From Ruminococcaceae bacterium UBA1448 (lineage in GTDB: Bacteria; Bacillota; Clostridia; Oscillospirales; Ruminococcaceae), in assembly GCA_002329405.1 (NCBI GenBank), contig DCTE01000226.1, positions 27,592-43,799 of the forward strand: 16,208 bases of DNA, given 5' to 3'. Below, one piece after another: positions 1 to 6,623 of this stretch. The first letter of the stretch is position 1, and each line of letters begins with the position of its first letter. Under the pieces are notes generated by a model. It was not told where the DNA came from and made no database searches. It worked only from the letters and a program-made list of their open reading frames with translations. The translations under genes were made by a program, and so were the position numbers.

Positions 1-29
1 CAGACACAAAAATAGTTTTTTGACCAACT

Positions 30-65
30 CAAATCCCGTACTGTCATACGACAGTACGGGATTTG
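30..65 (-). terminator. Stem-loop at the end of the transporter operon
   Basis: A perfect 16-bp inverted repeat (arms 30-45 and 50-65, loop ATAC) lies 24 bases past the stop codon of the last permease gene. This is the expected place for the operon terminator. On the minus strand the hairpin is followed by GAGTTGGTC and only then by A/T-rich runs, so there is no immediate U tract. It may stop transcription less cleanly than a textbook intrinsic terminator, or act mainly as a 3' RNA-stabilising hairpin. Confidence 0.7.
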
Positions 66-89
66 CAAAAATACAATAATATAAATGAT

Positions 90-977
90 TTAACCCTTGA
101 CAGAACCGATCATAACACCGGTGACAAAATATTTCTGTACAAACGGATAGATGCACAAAACCGGCAGCGTCGAAACGATAATGACACAATACTTGACCAG
201 GACTTTATACAGCTGGGTCGAATCCAAAGCATCCGAAGAGCTGGAAAAATCGGTCTGTTTGATCAGAATATCTCTCAAAAACATCTGGAGCGGATACAAG
301 TCGTTGTCCGACAGATACAGCAGTGCCGGGAACCATTCATTCCATTTGGCCACCGCAATAAACAGCATGATGACCGCGAAGGTCGCCTTTACCAGCGGCA
401 GAATGATCTTAAACATGACAGTCAGCTCGCCCGCACCGTCGATGGTCGCAGACTCTTCCAGAGAATCGGGGATTTCCTGAATCGAGGTCCGCATGATAAT
501 GATAAAGAAAACGTTCAATGCCGACGGGATCAGCATGGCCCAACGGGTATCCAGCATATGCAGGTCACGTACGACCATATAGGTCGGAATCATACCGCCG
601 TTAAACAGCATGGTAAAAGTAATCAGGCCCATCAGTATTTTGCGGAAACGGAACCGTTTCCGGGAAAGAATATACCCTGCAATAACAGTCAGGATACCGG
701 TGATCAGACACTGGGCAACAACATACAAAAGGGTATTGCGGTAACCGATCCATACGTTTTTGTACGAGAGGACGTAACGGTAGCCGTTCAGTGAGAAGGA
801 ACCCAGTGGGAACAAAATCAAACCATTGCTGCGGTCAACCAGACCCGGATCAGATACAGATGCCATCAATACATGCCAGATCGGGATAAAGCAGATAAAT
901 GCAATCAGCACCATCAGTATGATATTGAAAACCTGAAAGATTTTGCGGGAAAGGGATTTCTTTTCAACCATTGCCAT
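90..977 (-). CDS. Carbohydrate ABC transporter permease, LplC/YtcP type
   Basis: This 295-residue integral membrane protein is one of the two permease subunits of a CUT1-type sugar importer. The first membrane segment spans about residues 14-37 and several more hydrophobic stretches follow. The NGGMIPTY segment (126-133) is typical of the LplC/YtcP subgroup. The EAA loop that docks to the ATPase is clear at 174-194 (EESATIDGAG then ILP). Length is normal for the family. The ATG at 977 has AGGAG about ten bases upstream; a second ATG two codons later is possible. The gene starts 21 bases after the stop of the other permease gene, so the two are co-transcribed and probably form a heterodimer. 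No ATPase gene is present, and members of this class usually share an MsmX-like ATPase encoded elsewhere (family knowledge). The substrate is unknown; the neighbouring glucosidase suggests an alpha-linked oligosaccharide (inference). Confidence 0.93.
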   Translation of the reverse strand: MAMVEKKSLSRKIFQVFNIILMVLIAFICFIPIWHVLMASVSDPGLVDRSNGLILFPLGSFSLNGYRYVLSYKNVWIGYRNTLLYVVAQCLITGILTVIAGYILSRKRFRFRKILMGLITFTMLFNGGMIPTYMVVRDLHMLDTRWAMLIPSALNVFFIIIMRTSIQEIPDSLEESATIDGAGELTVMFKIILPLVKATFAVIMLFIAVAKWNEWFPALLYLSDNDLYPLQMFLRDILIKQTDFSSSSDALDSTQLYKVLVKYCVIIVSTLPVLCIYPFVQKYFVTGVMIGSVKG

Positions 978-998
978 AATTTGGTCACTCCTTTCCTC

Positions 999-1919
999 TT
1001 AAAACAGACTGGTTTCCGAATATTTTGCTGCAAAATAGTTGGTCGTCAGCAAGAATATCGTATTTACAACCGAGTTAAACAGGCCGACTGCGGTTGAGAA
1101 ACCATAGTTATAGCTTTCAAAACCCATCCGGTATACATAAGTACTGATGATATCAGAGGTTTCATAGGTGGACGGCGAATACAAAAGCAGTACCTTTTCC
1201 GAACCGACCGACAGCATCGAGCCCATCTTCAGAATCAGCATAATGATGATGGTAGAAGAAATGCTGGGGATCGTAATATGGAGGGTCTGTTTCCAGCGTC
1301 CGGCACCGTCAATGGTCGCTGCCTCATAGAGTTCCTGGTCAACGCCGGCCAATGCTGCGATATAGATGATGGAACCATAGCCAAGCCCCTGCCAGATATT
1401 GGATACAATGTAAATCGGGCGGAAGCAGGCGGGGTCACCCAGCAGGTTCTGGGACGCGGTACCGGTCAGGTTGGCAACCAGTGTTGAAATAATGCCGCCG
1501 GCAGAGGTAAAGTCTACGATAATACCGCACATGACCACCATCGAAATAAAATAGGGCATGTAAGAGATTGTCTGAACCGTCTTTTTGAAATAACGGTTCT
1601 TTACCTCATTCAGCATGAGTGCAAAGATAATCGGTGCCGGGAAATTGAAGATCAGATCCAGCAGCGAAAGAGCAAGCGTATTACGGATGGTACGCCAGGC
1701 GTAGATACCGGTAAAGAAATCTACAAAATGTTTCATACCGACCCACTGGCTGCCCAGAATTCCCTTTACCGGGTTGAAATTCTGAAACGCCATCAGGACG
1801 CCGACCATCGGCCGATAGCAGAAAATCAGATACCACAGAATAATCGGAATAGACAGAATATACAGGATCTTATTCCGGCGGATATCCTTGATCGCGATTG
1901 CGAGGAAACCTTTTTTCAT
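999..1919 (-). CDS. Carbohydrate ABC transporter permease, LplB/YteP type
   Basis: This 306-residue membrane protein is the second permease subunit of the importer. A first membrane segment spans about residues 17-35 (ILYILSIPIILWYLIF), and further hydrophobic segments follow. The NLLGDPACFRPIYI stretch (158-171) is characteristic of the LplB group, and the EAA loop lies at about 199-219 (EAATIDGAG then TIP). Length is typical for the family. The ATG at 1919 follows a purine-rich AAAGGAACGAG site. It lies 56 bases downstream of the binding-protein stop codon, with a hairpin in the gap, and 21 bases upstream of the second permease gene. The order of binding protein, LplB-type and LplC-type permease is the common arrangement for this transporter class in Firmicutes. 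Nothing in the reading frame looks damaged. Confidence 0.93.
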   Translation of the reverse strand: MKKGFLAIAIKDIRRNKILYILSIPIILWYLIFCYRPMVGVLMAFQNFNPVKGILGSQWVGMKHFVDFFTGIYAWRTIRNTLALSLLDLIFNFPAPIIFALMLNEVKNRYFKKTVQTISYMPYFISMVVMCGIIVDFTSAGGIISTLVANLTGTASQNLLGDPACFRPIYIVSNIWQGLGYGSIIYIAALAGVDQELYEAATIDGAGRWKQTLHITIPSISSTIIIMLILKMGSMLSVGSEKVLLLYSPSTYETSDIISTYVYRMGFESYNYGFSTAVGLFNSVVNTIFLLTTNYFAAKYSETSLF

Positions 1920-1935
1920 CGATCTCGTTCCTTTC

Positions 1936-1960
1936 TCCGCCCCGGAACATCCAGGGCGGA
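1936..1960 (-). promoter_or_regulatory. Intergenic hairpin between binding-protein and permease genes
   Basis: A 7-bp GC-rich inverted repeat (TCCGCCC / GGGCGGA, 11-base loop) fills the gap between the solute-binding protein stop and the first permease start. Hairpins at this place in sugar-importer operons often protect the 3' end of the binding-protein mRNA or cause partial termination, giving more binding protein than permease. There is no T run after it on the minus strand, so RNA stabilisation or processing is more likely than termination. The role is inferred from position. Confidence 0.55.
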
Positions 1961-1975
1961 TATTGTCAGATTCGC

Positions 1976-3622
1976 TTAACGGGCGTTGTAACGGTCAAAT
2001 GCCGCCTGCTGGATCTCGATGCAGCGTTCGATATTGAGGCTCTGCAGCGAAGAAAGGAAGTTGTCATAGGTGTCCAGAGATTCGGTACCCATAATGTACG
2101 CAACCGTCTTCTCCTGAACCAGGGTCTGAATCTGAGCAAAGATCGGATTATATTCGTTGCCTTCGTCCTCAGTCATTGTAACCTGCGGGAGTGCAAGGCT
2201 GGTCTCGTCAGCATCCCAGACGAAGATGCAGCTTCTCTTGTCTTCTTCATATGCCTGATCCCAGCGGTCCCACGGAACCAGACCGACGCCGTCGCCTCTC
2301 GCATAGATCGCGAGACGGTCACCGGAAGTAACGCCCAGCAGGCCGTCATCCTCTGTCGGATGAAGCATGATCTCGGTGTATACCGGTTCGTCATCAACCA
2401 TCGTATAGGTTTCGCCTTCGGTACCATACGCATTGATCAGCATGCCCTCACGGGTGTACTGATAGTCCATCCACTTAAGCAGGGTGGGAAGGTCTTCACA
2501 GGCAGTGGTAACAGCGATCTTATGGGAAACAGGATAGGAAACGTATTTATACTGTGCGGTTTCGCCTTCATTCAGCGTAGGAGCCTTGACTGCGACAAAG
2601 TCGATATTTTCATCATCGGTCGAGCCCATCTCGTAGTAATACTTTCTGGTCAAGCCCCAGATATTGGAACCAGCGCCGGTCTTGCCGGTTGCGCCGTATT
2701 CGGTCGGAATGATCATGGCCGCATTGTTGCTGATGAAGTTCGGGTCGATCAGGCCCTTTGCGTACCAGTCGCGGAAGAGTTCGATCCACTGACGGTATCC
2801 TTCTTCACAGGGACCATAACCGACAGTTGTCGCATCCTTCATATAGAAGCCGGACAGGACGCCATATGCCGAAGTAAACGCTTCGGTCGTAACCGTACCG
2901 GTCGGCCCGATCATCAGGGGAGCTTCAGCACCCTTTTCATCTTTAAATGCGGTCAGAACGGTTTCCCAGTCGGAGATGGTCTCCGGCATATCCAGGCCGA
3001 GGTCATCCAGCCAGTCCTGGCGGATGGTCATGCCGACCCAAGCAGGTTCGGGAGAAATATTGGCATCCGAGTCTGCACGCAGCATCGCGATGTAGTACAT
3101 CCGGCCCTGGTCGGTCAGGGTCATCTTGTTGAGCAGCTCATCGTTTGCACGGTAATTGCGGTAGTTGGGCATATAGGTCTCAACATAGTTGGTCAGGTCA
3201 ACATATACGCCATCGTCGATCGCCTTATCGCCGCCGCCGGGGTAGGTGACCTGATCTTCGCCCATATTGATCATGTCGGGATATTCGTTGGAAGCCAGCA
3301 GCAGGCCAAACTTTTCAGTACCTGCTTCGGTCGGAATGCAGGTATAATTGATGGTAACGCCGGTCTTCTCCTCCATCAGCTGAACTGCTGTATTTTCATT
3401 CAACGATTCGATATAGGTATTGGACCAGATGACCCACATATCAAAAGTTGCACCATCTTCACTGATTGGAAGTGTGATTTCATTGACAACTTCAGTTTCA
3501 GGGATTTCTTCCCCATTGTTTCCGCCGTTTCCGCCCGACTTGGCAGAATCACAGGAAGCAAATGCAGTTGCCACAAGGAATGCACAGAGAATCAGGGAGG
3601 TGAGCCGTTTGATTTTTCGCAT
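1976..3622 (-). CDS. Extracellular sugar-binding lipoprotein of an ABC importer
   Basis: This 548-residue protein is the substrate-capture subunit of the importer. It starts with a basic N-terminus (MRKIKRL), a hydrophobic core and a lipobox-like FASC, so Cys24 should be lipidated and anchor the protein to the outer face of the membrane. A Gly/Asn/Ser-rich flexible linker follows (about 27-40), then a long alpha/beta domain of the large LplA/YtcQ-like family 1 solute-binding type. The length suits that group, which is larger than MalE-type proteins. The ATG at 3622 has AGAGG nine bases upstream. It is the first gene of a three-gene operon with the two permeases and is driven by the promoter at 3735-3763. 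LplA/YtcQ relatives bind varied oligosaccharides, including uronate-containing ones, so the ligand cannot be fixed from sequence. The nearby GH13 enzyme favours an alpha-glucoside (inference). Confidence 0.92.
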   Translation of the reverse strand: MRKIKRLTSLILCAFLVATAFASCDSAKSGGNGGNNGEEIPETEVVNEITLPISEDGATFDMWVIWSNTYIESLNENTAVQLMEEKTGVTINYTCIPTEAGTEKFGLLLASNEYPDMINMGEDQVTYPGGGDKAIDDGVYVDLTNYVETYMPNYRNYRANDELLNKMTLTDQGRMYYIAMLRADSDANISPEPAWVGMTIRQDWLDDLGLDMPETISDWETVLTAFKDEKGAEAPLMIGPTGTVTTEAFTSAYGVLSGFYMKDATTVGYGPCEEGYRQWIELFRDWYAKGLIDPNFISNNAAMIIPTEYGATGKTGAGSNIWGLTRKYYYEMGSTDDENIDFVAVKAPTLNEGETAQYKYVSYPVSHKIAVTTACEDLPTLLKWMDYQYTREGMLINAYGTEGETYTMVDDEPVYTEIMLHPTEDDGLLGVTSGDRLAIYARGDGVGLVPWDRWDQAYEEDKRSCIFVWDADETSLALPQVTMTEDEGNEYNPIFAQIQTLVQEKTVAYIMGTESLDTYDNFLSSLQSLNIERCIEIQQAAFDRYNAR

Positions 3623-3652
3623 GGTTGATGACCTCTTTTCTGAAAAATATGG

Positions 3653-3698
3653 AAAAAATTTTAGCCGCCGGCCTACAACGGCTCCTAACCGAAGCCGT
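3653..3698 (-). promoter_or_regulatory. Candidate attenuator: two overlapping hairpins in the transporter leader
   Basis: In the leader RNA of the binding-protein gene, two 8-bp hairpins with 5-base loops share the bases AGCCGT (3678-3683). The upstream one (3678-3698) pairs ACGGCTTC with GGAGCCGT. The downstream one (3663-3683) pairs AGCCGTTG with CGGCGGCT, including two G-U pairs, and is followed by AAAA and then six T at 3653-3658. They cannot form together. The second resembles a terminator and the first an antiterminator or competing fold. The A run between stem and T run makes the terminator imperfect. The function is inference from structure only. Confidence 0.4.
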
Positions 3699-3734
3699 AT
3701 GATTACCTGACCGGACGTTCACCGATTGGAGATA

Positions 3735-3763
3735 AGTATAGCAACCAGAGATTTTCTTGTAAA
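3735..3763 (-). promoter_or_regulatory. Sigma-A promoter of the transporter operon
   Basis: Read on the minus strand, a TTTACA -35 box (3758-3763) and a TATACT -10 box (3735-3740) are separated by exactly 17 bases, and TGC directly before the -10 makes it an extended -10 promoter. Transcription should start near 3728, giving a leader of about 105 bases before the binding-protein ATG at 3622. A second TTGACA lies just upstream (3765-3770) but its 24-base distance to this -10 is too long. Confidence 0.75.
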
Positions 3764-4234
3764 CTGTCAATATTTTAGTATTAGTTTATTCACATTTTCG
3801 CAAAAAGGCTGTCCTTATTCATCAACAATCGAAAATCAAATTGGTATAGCCATAACATCATTGCCGCTAAACTGCCATTAAAAATGGCGCAAAAAGCCAA
3901 ATATCGTTTTTTTAATAGGCAATAAAATTATAGCTATCGCCCCTAAAAAGATAATTTTGTGCGATTTTCCCTTCTCTCCCACGCAAAACCTGTAAAATAA
4001 TGTAAAATTACAGAAAAAAGAATATGCTTTTTCTAAATTTGTATAATCAGCTAATTATTCCATCCAGGGAAAGTACCTGATTGCCAGTTGCTCCCTGAAT
4101 TCCATTTTTTCAGTGGACAGCCAGACAGTAAAAAAACAACAAAATAAAAAAAGCGTCTTTGTATAACATTCTACTGAAAAAACCGCTAAAAAAACAGCAA
4201 ATACAGGTTAATAAAATAAAATTGCACAAAAAAC
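3764..4234. other. AT-rich divergent control region without a gene
   Basis: This stretch between the two divergent promoters holds no convincing gene. It is visibly richer in A and T than the flanking genes. Small inverted repeats can be seen: GCCATT/AATGGC with a 3-base loop at 3874-3888, AAAATTAT/ATAATTTT with a 19-base spacer at 3924-3958, and the CTGTAA element at 3990-4013. CAGGGA/TCCCTG arms flank a 21-base interval at 4064-4096. I found no convincing catabolite-responsive element. It is the expected place for binding of the AraC-type regulator encoded next door. Confidence 0.6.
3990..4013. repeat. TGTAAAAT direct repeat inside a CTGTAA/TTACAG inverted repeat
   Basis: TGTAAAAT occurs at 3991-3998 and again at 4001-4008, a 10-base offset that places both copies on the same face of the helix. 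The outer arms CTGTAA (3990-3995) and TTACAG (4008-4013) make the element an inverted repeat as well. It lies between the two divergent promoters, so it is a candidate operator for the adjacent AraC-type regulator. The high A/T content raises the odds of chance. Confidence 0.35.
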
Positions 4235-4263
4235 TTGACACATATCTTTTGTAAGGGTATAAT
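4235..4263 (+). promoter_or_regulatory. Perfect consensus sigma-A promoter before the regulator gene
   Basis: TTGACA (4235-4240) and TATAAT (4258-4263) match the consensus at all twelve positions with a 17-base spacer. Transcription should begin near 4270, leaving a leader of a little over 100 bases before the TTG start of the AraC-type regulator at 4377. A full-consensus promoter is unusually strong for a regulatory gene, so leader-level control or repression is likely (inference). Confidence 0.85.
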
Positions 4264-4305
4264 GATGTATATTTAAGTTTAGCTTCAGTTGGTGGCACTA
4301 TAAAA

Positions 4306-4364
4306 ATGTCCTCTATCGGAACGGATCATTTTTACCAATCATTTTAATGGCTGAATCCTGGTAA
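4306..4364 (+). other. Two tiny overlapping leader reading frames upstream of the regulator
   Basis: In the leader of the regulator gene an ATG at 4306 opens a 13-codon frame (MSSIGTDHFYQSF) whose TAA stop overlaps the ATG of a 5-codon frame (MAESW) as TAATG at 4345-4349. The second stop, TAA at 4362-4364, overlaps the AAGGAG ribosome site of the regulator. A weak GGTGG lies about ten bases before the first ATG. The chain could couple translation into the regulator gene, but both frames are short enough to be chance. Confidence 0.25.
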
Positions 4365-4376
4365 GGAGATGACGTT

Positions 4377-6488
4377 TTGCTGTTCCTCCGGTCAAGTCAG
4401 ACGGGCCGTTCGATCAATTTCAAACGGTTGTTTTATTCTTTCTTAATAATTTTGCTGTTCCCCATGTTTCTCGCAACATCGGTTTACAGCTTTTCATTGT
4501 CACGTCTTCGGGATACCGTCCGGGAAACCAATCAGGCAAATGTTCAGATGATGGCATTACAGCTGGACCAGCAGTTCAACGTCATGGGAAATATCGTCGA
4601 GCAGATCTTTGGAAATACTGATTTTCGGGCACTGGCGGCAGAAACCTCACCCTATGACGCATCCAAAAGGATGACTGCTTACTCCATTCAGCAGCAGATT
4701 TTGTCCTACCTGACGGCCAACCCGTCTATTAATGATATTTTTATTTATTTTGCAAACAGTGACATGCTGCTCAGCAAACGGGTATTTTATGTTCTGGAAA
4801 ATACTGATCTGATCAGTCAGACCACCTATGGAATGAACACCGATTCACTTCGGCAGCTGATGACCAGCCCCTATTATGGAAAACTGGTGGCGATCGGAGA
4901 AGGTGATTCCCGGCATCTGTATTATCTCTGTTCTTCTTCCGCCCCGGCGTTGCAAAACACTTTTTCGATCATGCTGGATATCAATACTTCAAGTATTCAC
5001 CAGCTGCTCCGCGCAGCAGGACCGGACAGCTTTATCCTGCTGCCGGAAGGAGAGTTGCTTTGCGATACGGCCAATACCGATTTAGCCTTAATCCAGCAGC
5101 TGTCAGACGTGATGCCGGAAGACAGCGGTCTGCTCGAACCTTTGGACCGGTATTTAATCCGGCAGGATTCTGATGCCCTTTCCGGCGTCGCCTATCTGCG
5201 GCTGATTGCAAAGGATGAATACTATGCTCCGGTCAAGGCGGTCTGGATTATGATTATCCTGTATTTTGTTGCAACACCTGTCCTTGGCTTTTTCATCACC
5301 TCTAAACTTGCCCGCCGCAACTATGCCGGTATAGAACAGCTGGTGCAAAAGCTCCAGCAGGTCGCAGGACAGAGTAGGCCTGGCAGCGATGATTTCCAGT
5401 ATATCCAGCAGATCATCGGACAGCTGCTGGAGGAACGCAATGAAATAAACCGATTGCAGATCGAGCACAAAAACGCCAGCTGCAATGGCATTCTCGGGCG
5501 GATACTTAAAGGAAGGCAGTATTCACTTGAACAGTTCTGGCGGGAATGCGAGGCGGCCGGAGAGCCCATTCCAAAAGAACAGCACTTTATCCTGGCTGTA
5601 CTGCGGATTGATGATGGCGTCAACCTCTTTTTTGAACCGCGACGGGAACTGGAAAACTGGATGATTGACACCATCTTTATGATGACCGGCAATATTTTGC
5701 AGGAACTGATCAAAAATGCCGGATTTACGCCATTTATTCATGAAACAGACGGCTACCAGGCAACCCTCGTCCCGATCACGGACGGCGGAGAAACCTACTT
5801 CCAGCAGATGATCGCCAAAATACAGGAAGCGGCCAACACCGTCTGCCGAATCATGAAAGACGACTTTTCTGTACAGATATCGGTCATCATCTCCGGTGTG
5901 GAAACCGGGCTGGCAGGCATTGCCGAAGCATATGAACGGATGCTGGGGCTGATGACCCTGCGCGACGTGCGGGAAGGGGAATATCCACCTGTCACCCTGA
6001 TCAAAGGACGTCCTGCATCTCCGCAGCGGCTGTTGATTCGGAAATCAATTGAACAGATTCACGTCGGCGACTACACAGGGGCAAAGGAATCGCTCAACCA
6101 GCTTTGCGGTGTCTCCAGCCAGCAGCCGGAAACACCGGAGCCTCCCTGTTCAGGGCGCAAGCAGCTGGTAGAAGAGGTTTGCCGGTATATTGACAAACAG
6201 TGTTTGCAGACAACCTTTTCGCTGGGAGAGGTCTCGGAAAACTTTCATATCAGTTCTTCCTATCTGTCCCAGATCTTTAAAAAGGAACTTGGATATTCCC
6301 CGCTGGACTATGTTCAGAAGAAACGGCTGGAAACCGCCAAGCAGTTGTTGGATAAAGGTGCTTCAGTTAAAGAAGCGGCAGAGGCAGCTGGCTATTACGA
6401 CACCAGGCCGATGATCCGGGCCTTCCGCAGGTATGAAGGGATTACTCCCAGCGAATACCGGTCATCTGCCGGTACAGGCGAAAACTGA
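4377..6488 (+). CDS. Membrane-anchored AraC-family transcriptional regulator (YesS/YtdP-like)
   Basis: This 703-residue protein has an N-terminal membrane segment (about 17-40), an extracytoplasmic domain (about 41-285), a second membrane segment (287-308), a cytoplasmic middle region (about 310-595) and a C-terminal AraC-type DNA-binding domain (about 599-695). The two helix-turn-helix units lie at about 613-639 (LGEVSENFHISSSYLSQIFK) and 663-695 (ending in RYEGITPSEYR). B. subtilis YesS and YtdP share this layout and control nearby polysaccharide-use genes, so this protein probably senses an external sugar signal and regulates the divergent transporter operon. The start is TTG at 4377, eight bases after AAGGAG at 4363-4368; a nearby ATG at 4369 is out of frame. 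The middle region (for example DDFSVQISVIISGVET) resembles the degenerate cyclase-like segment common in YesN/YesS relatives, but I call this only weakly. Confidence 0.92.
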   Translation: MLFLRSSQTGRSINFKRLFYSFLIILLFPMFLATSVYSFSLSRLRDTVRETNQANVQMMALQLDQQFNVMGNIVEQIFGNTDFRALAAETSPYDASKRMTAYSIQQQILSYLTANPSINDIFIYFANSDMLLSKRVFYVLENTDLISQTTYGMNTDSLRQLMTSPYYGKLVAIGEGDSRHLYYLCSSSAPALQNTFSIMLDINTSSIHQLLRAAGPDSFILLPEGELLCDTANTDLALIQQLSDVMPEDSGLLEPLDRYLIRQDSDALSGVAYLRLIAKDEYYAPVKAVWIMIILYFVATPVLGFFITSKLARRNYAGIEQLVQKLQQVAGQSRPGSDDFQYIQQIIGQLLEERNEINRLQIEHKNASCNGILGRILKGRQYSLEQFWRECEAAGEPIPKEQHFILAVLRIDDGVNLFFEPRRELENWMIDTIFMMTGNILQELIKNAGFTPFIHETDGYQATLVPITDGGETYFQQMIAKIQEAANTVCRIMKDDFSVQISVIISGVETGLAGIAEAYERMLGLMTLRDVREGEYPPVTLIKGRPASPQRLLIRKSIEQIHVGDYTGAKESLNQLCGVSSQQPETPEPPCSGRKQLVEEVCRYIDKQCLQTTFSLGEVSENFHISSSYLSQIFKKELGYSPLDYVQKKRLETAKQLLDKGASVKEAAEAAGYYDTRPMIRAFRRYEGITPSEYRSSAGTGEN

Positions 6489-6520
6489 ACGGCAGTTTCT
6501 CTCCCTTTGATTATAAAAAC

Positions 6521-6554
6521 AAACGGCCTTACTCCTTACGGAGCTGGGCCGTTT
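6521..6554 (+). terminator. Stem-loop between the regulator and glucosidase genes
   Basis: AAACGGCC (6521-6528) pairs perfectly with GGCCGTTT (6547-6554), and an inner CTCC/GGAG stem with a TTAC loop extends the hairpin. It lies 32 bases after the regulator stop codon. The trailing T run is only four bases, so termination may be partial. I see no clear promoter between this hairpin and the glucosidase start, so read-through from the strong upstream promoter is a plausible source of glucosidase mRNA. Confidence 0.6.
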
Positions 6555-6623
6555 TACGCTGTATCCACAAATAACCACATCCCACAGAACCACGATCAGG
6601 CCATCATGAGGAGGAATGCAGTG

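Noticed and set aside
1898..3628. A 576-codon open frame on the plus strand opposite the binding-protein gene
   Set aside because: It mirrors the binding-protein frame almost end to end, has no ribosome site I can see, and its translation resembles no family. The minus-strand frame has a signal peptide, lipobox and operon context.
4042..4047. A TATAAT at 4042-4047 as a second plus-strand promoter, possibly for a small RNA ending near 4110
   Set aside because: No acceptable -35 box lies 16-18 bases upstream, the TG is directly adjacent instead of one base away, and the downstream CAGGGA/TCCCTG pairing has a 21-base loop.
3764..4234. A catabolite-responsive (CcpA) site in the divergent region
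   Set aside because: CG-centred candidates near 3808 and 3962 lack the TG and CA ends or the correct spacing on either strand.
6507..6623. An upstream TTG start for the glucosidase
   Set aside because: It would encode 39 extra residues through a terminator-like hairpin, with no good ribosome site. The ATG at 6624 has GAGGAGG and begins the family-typical N-terminus.
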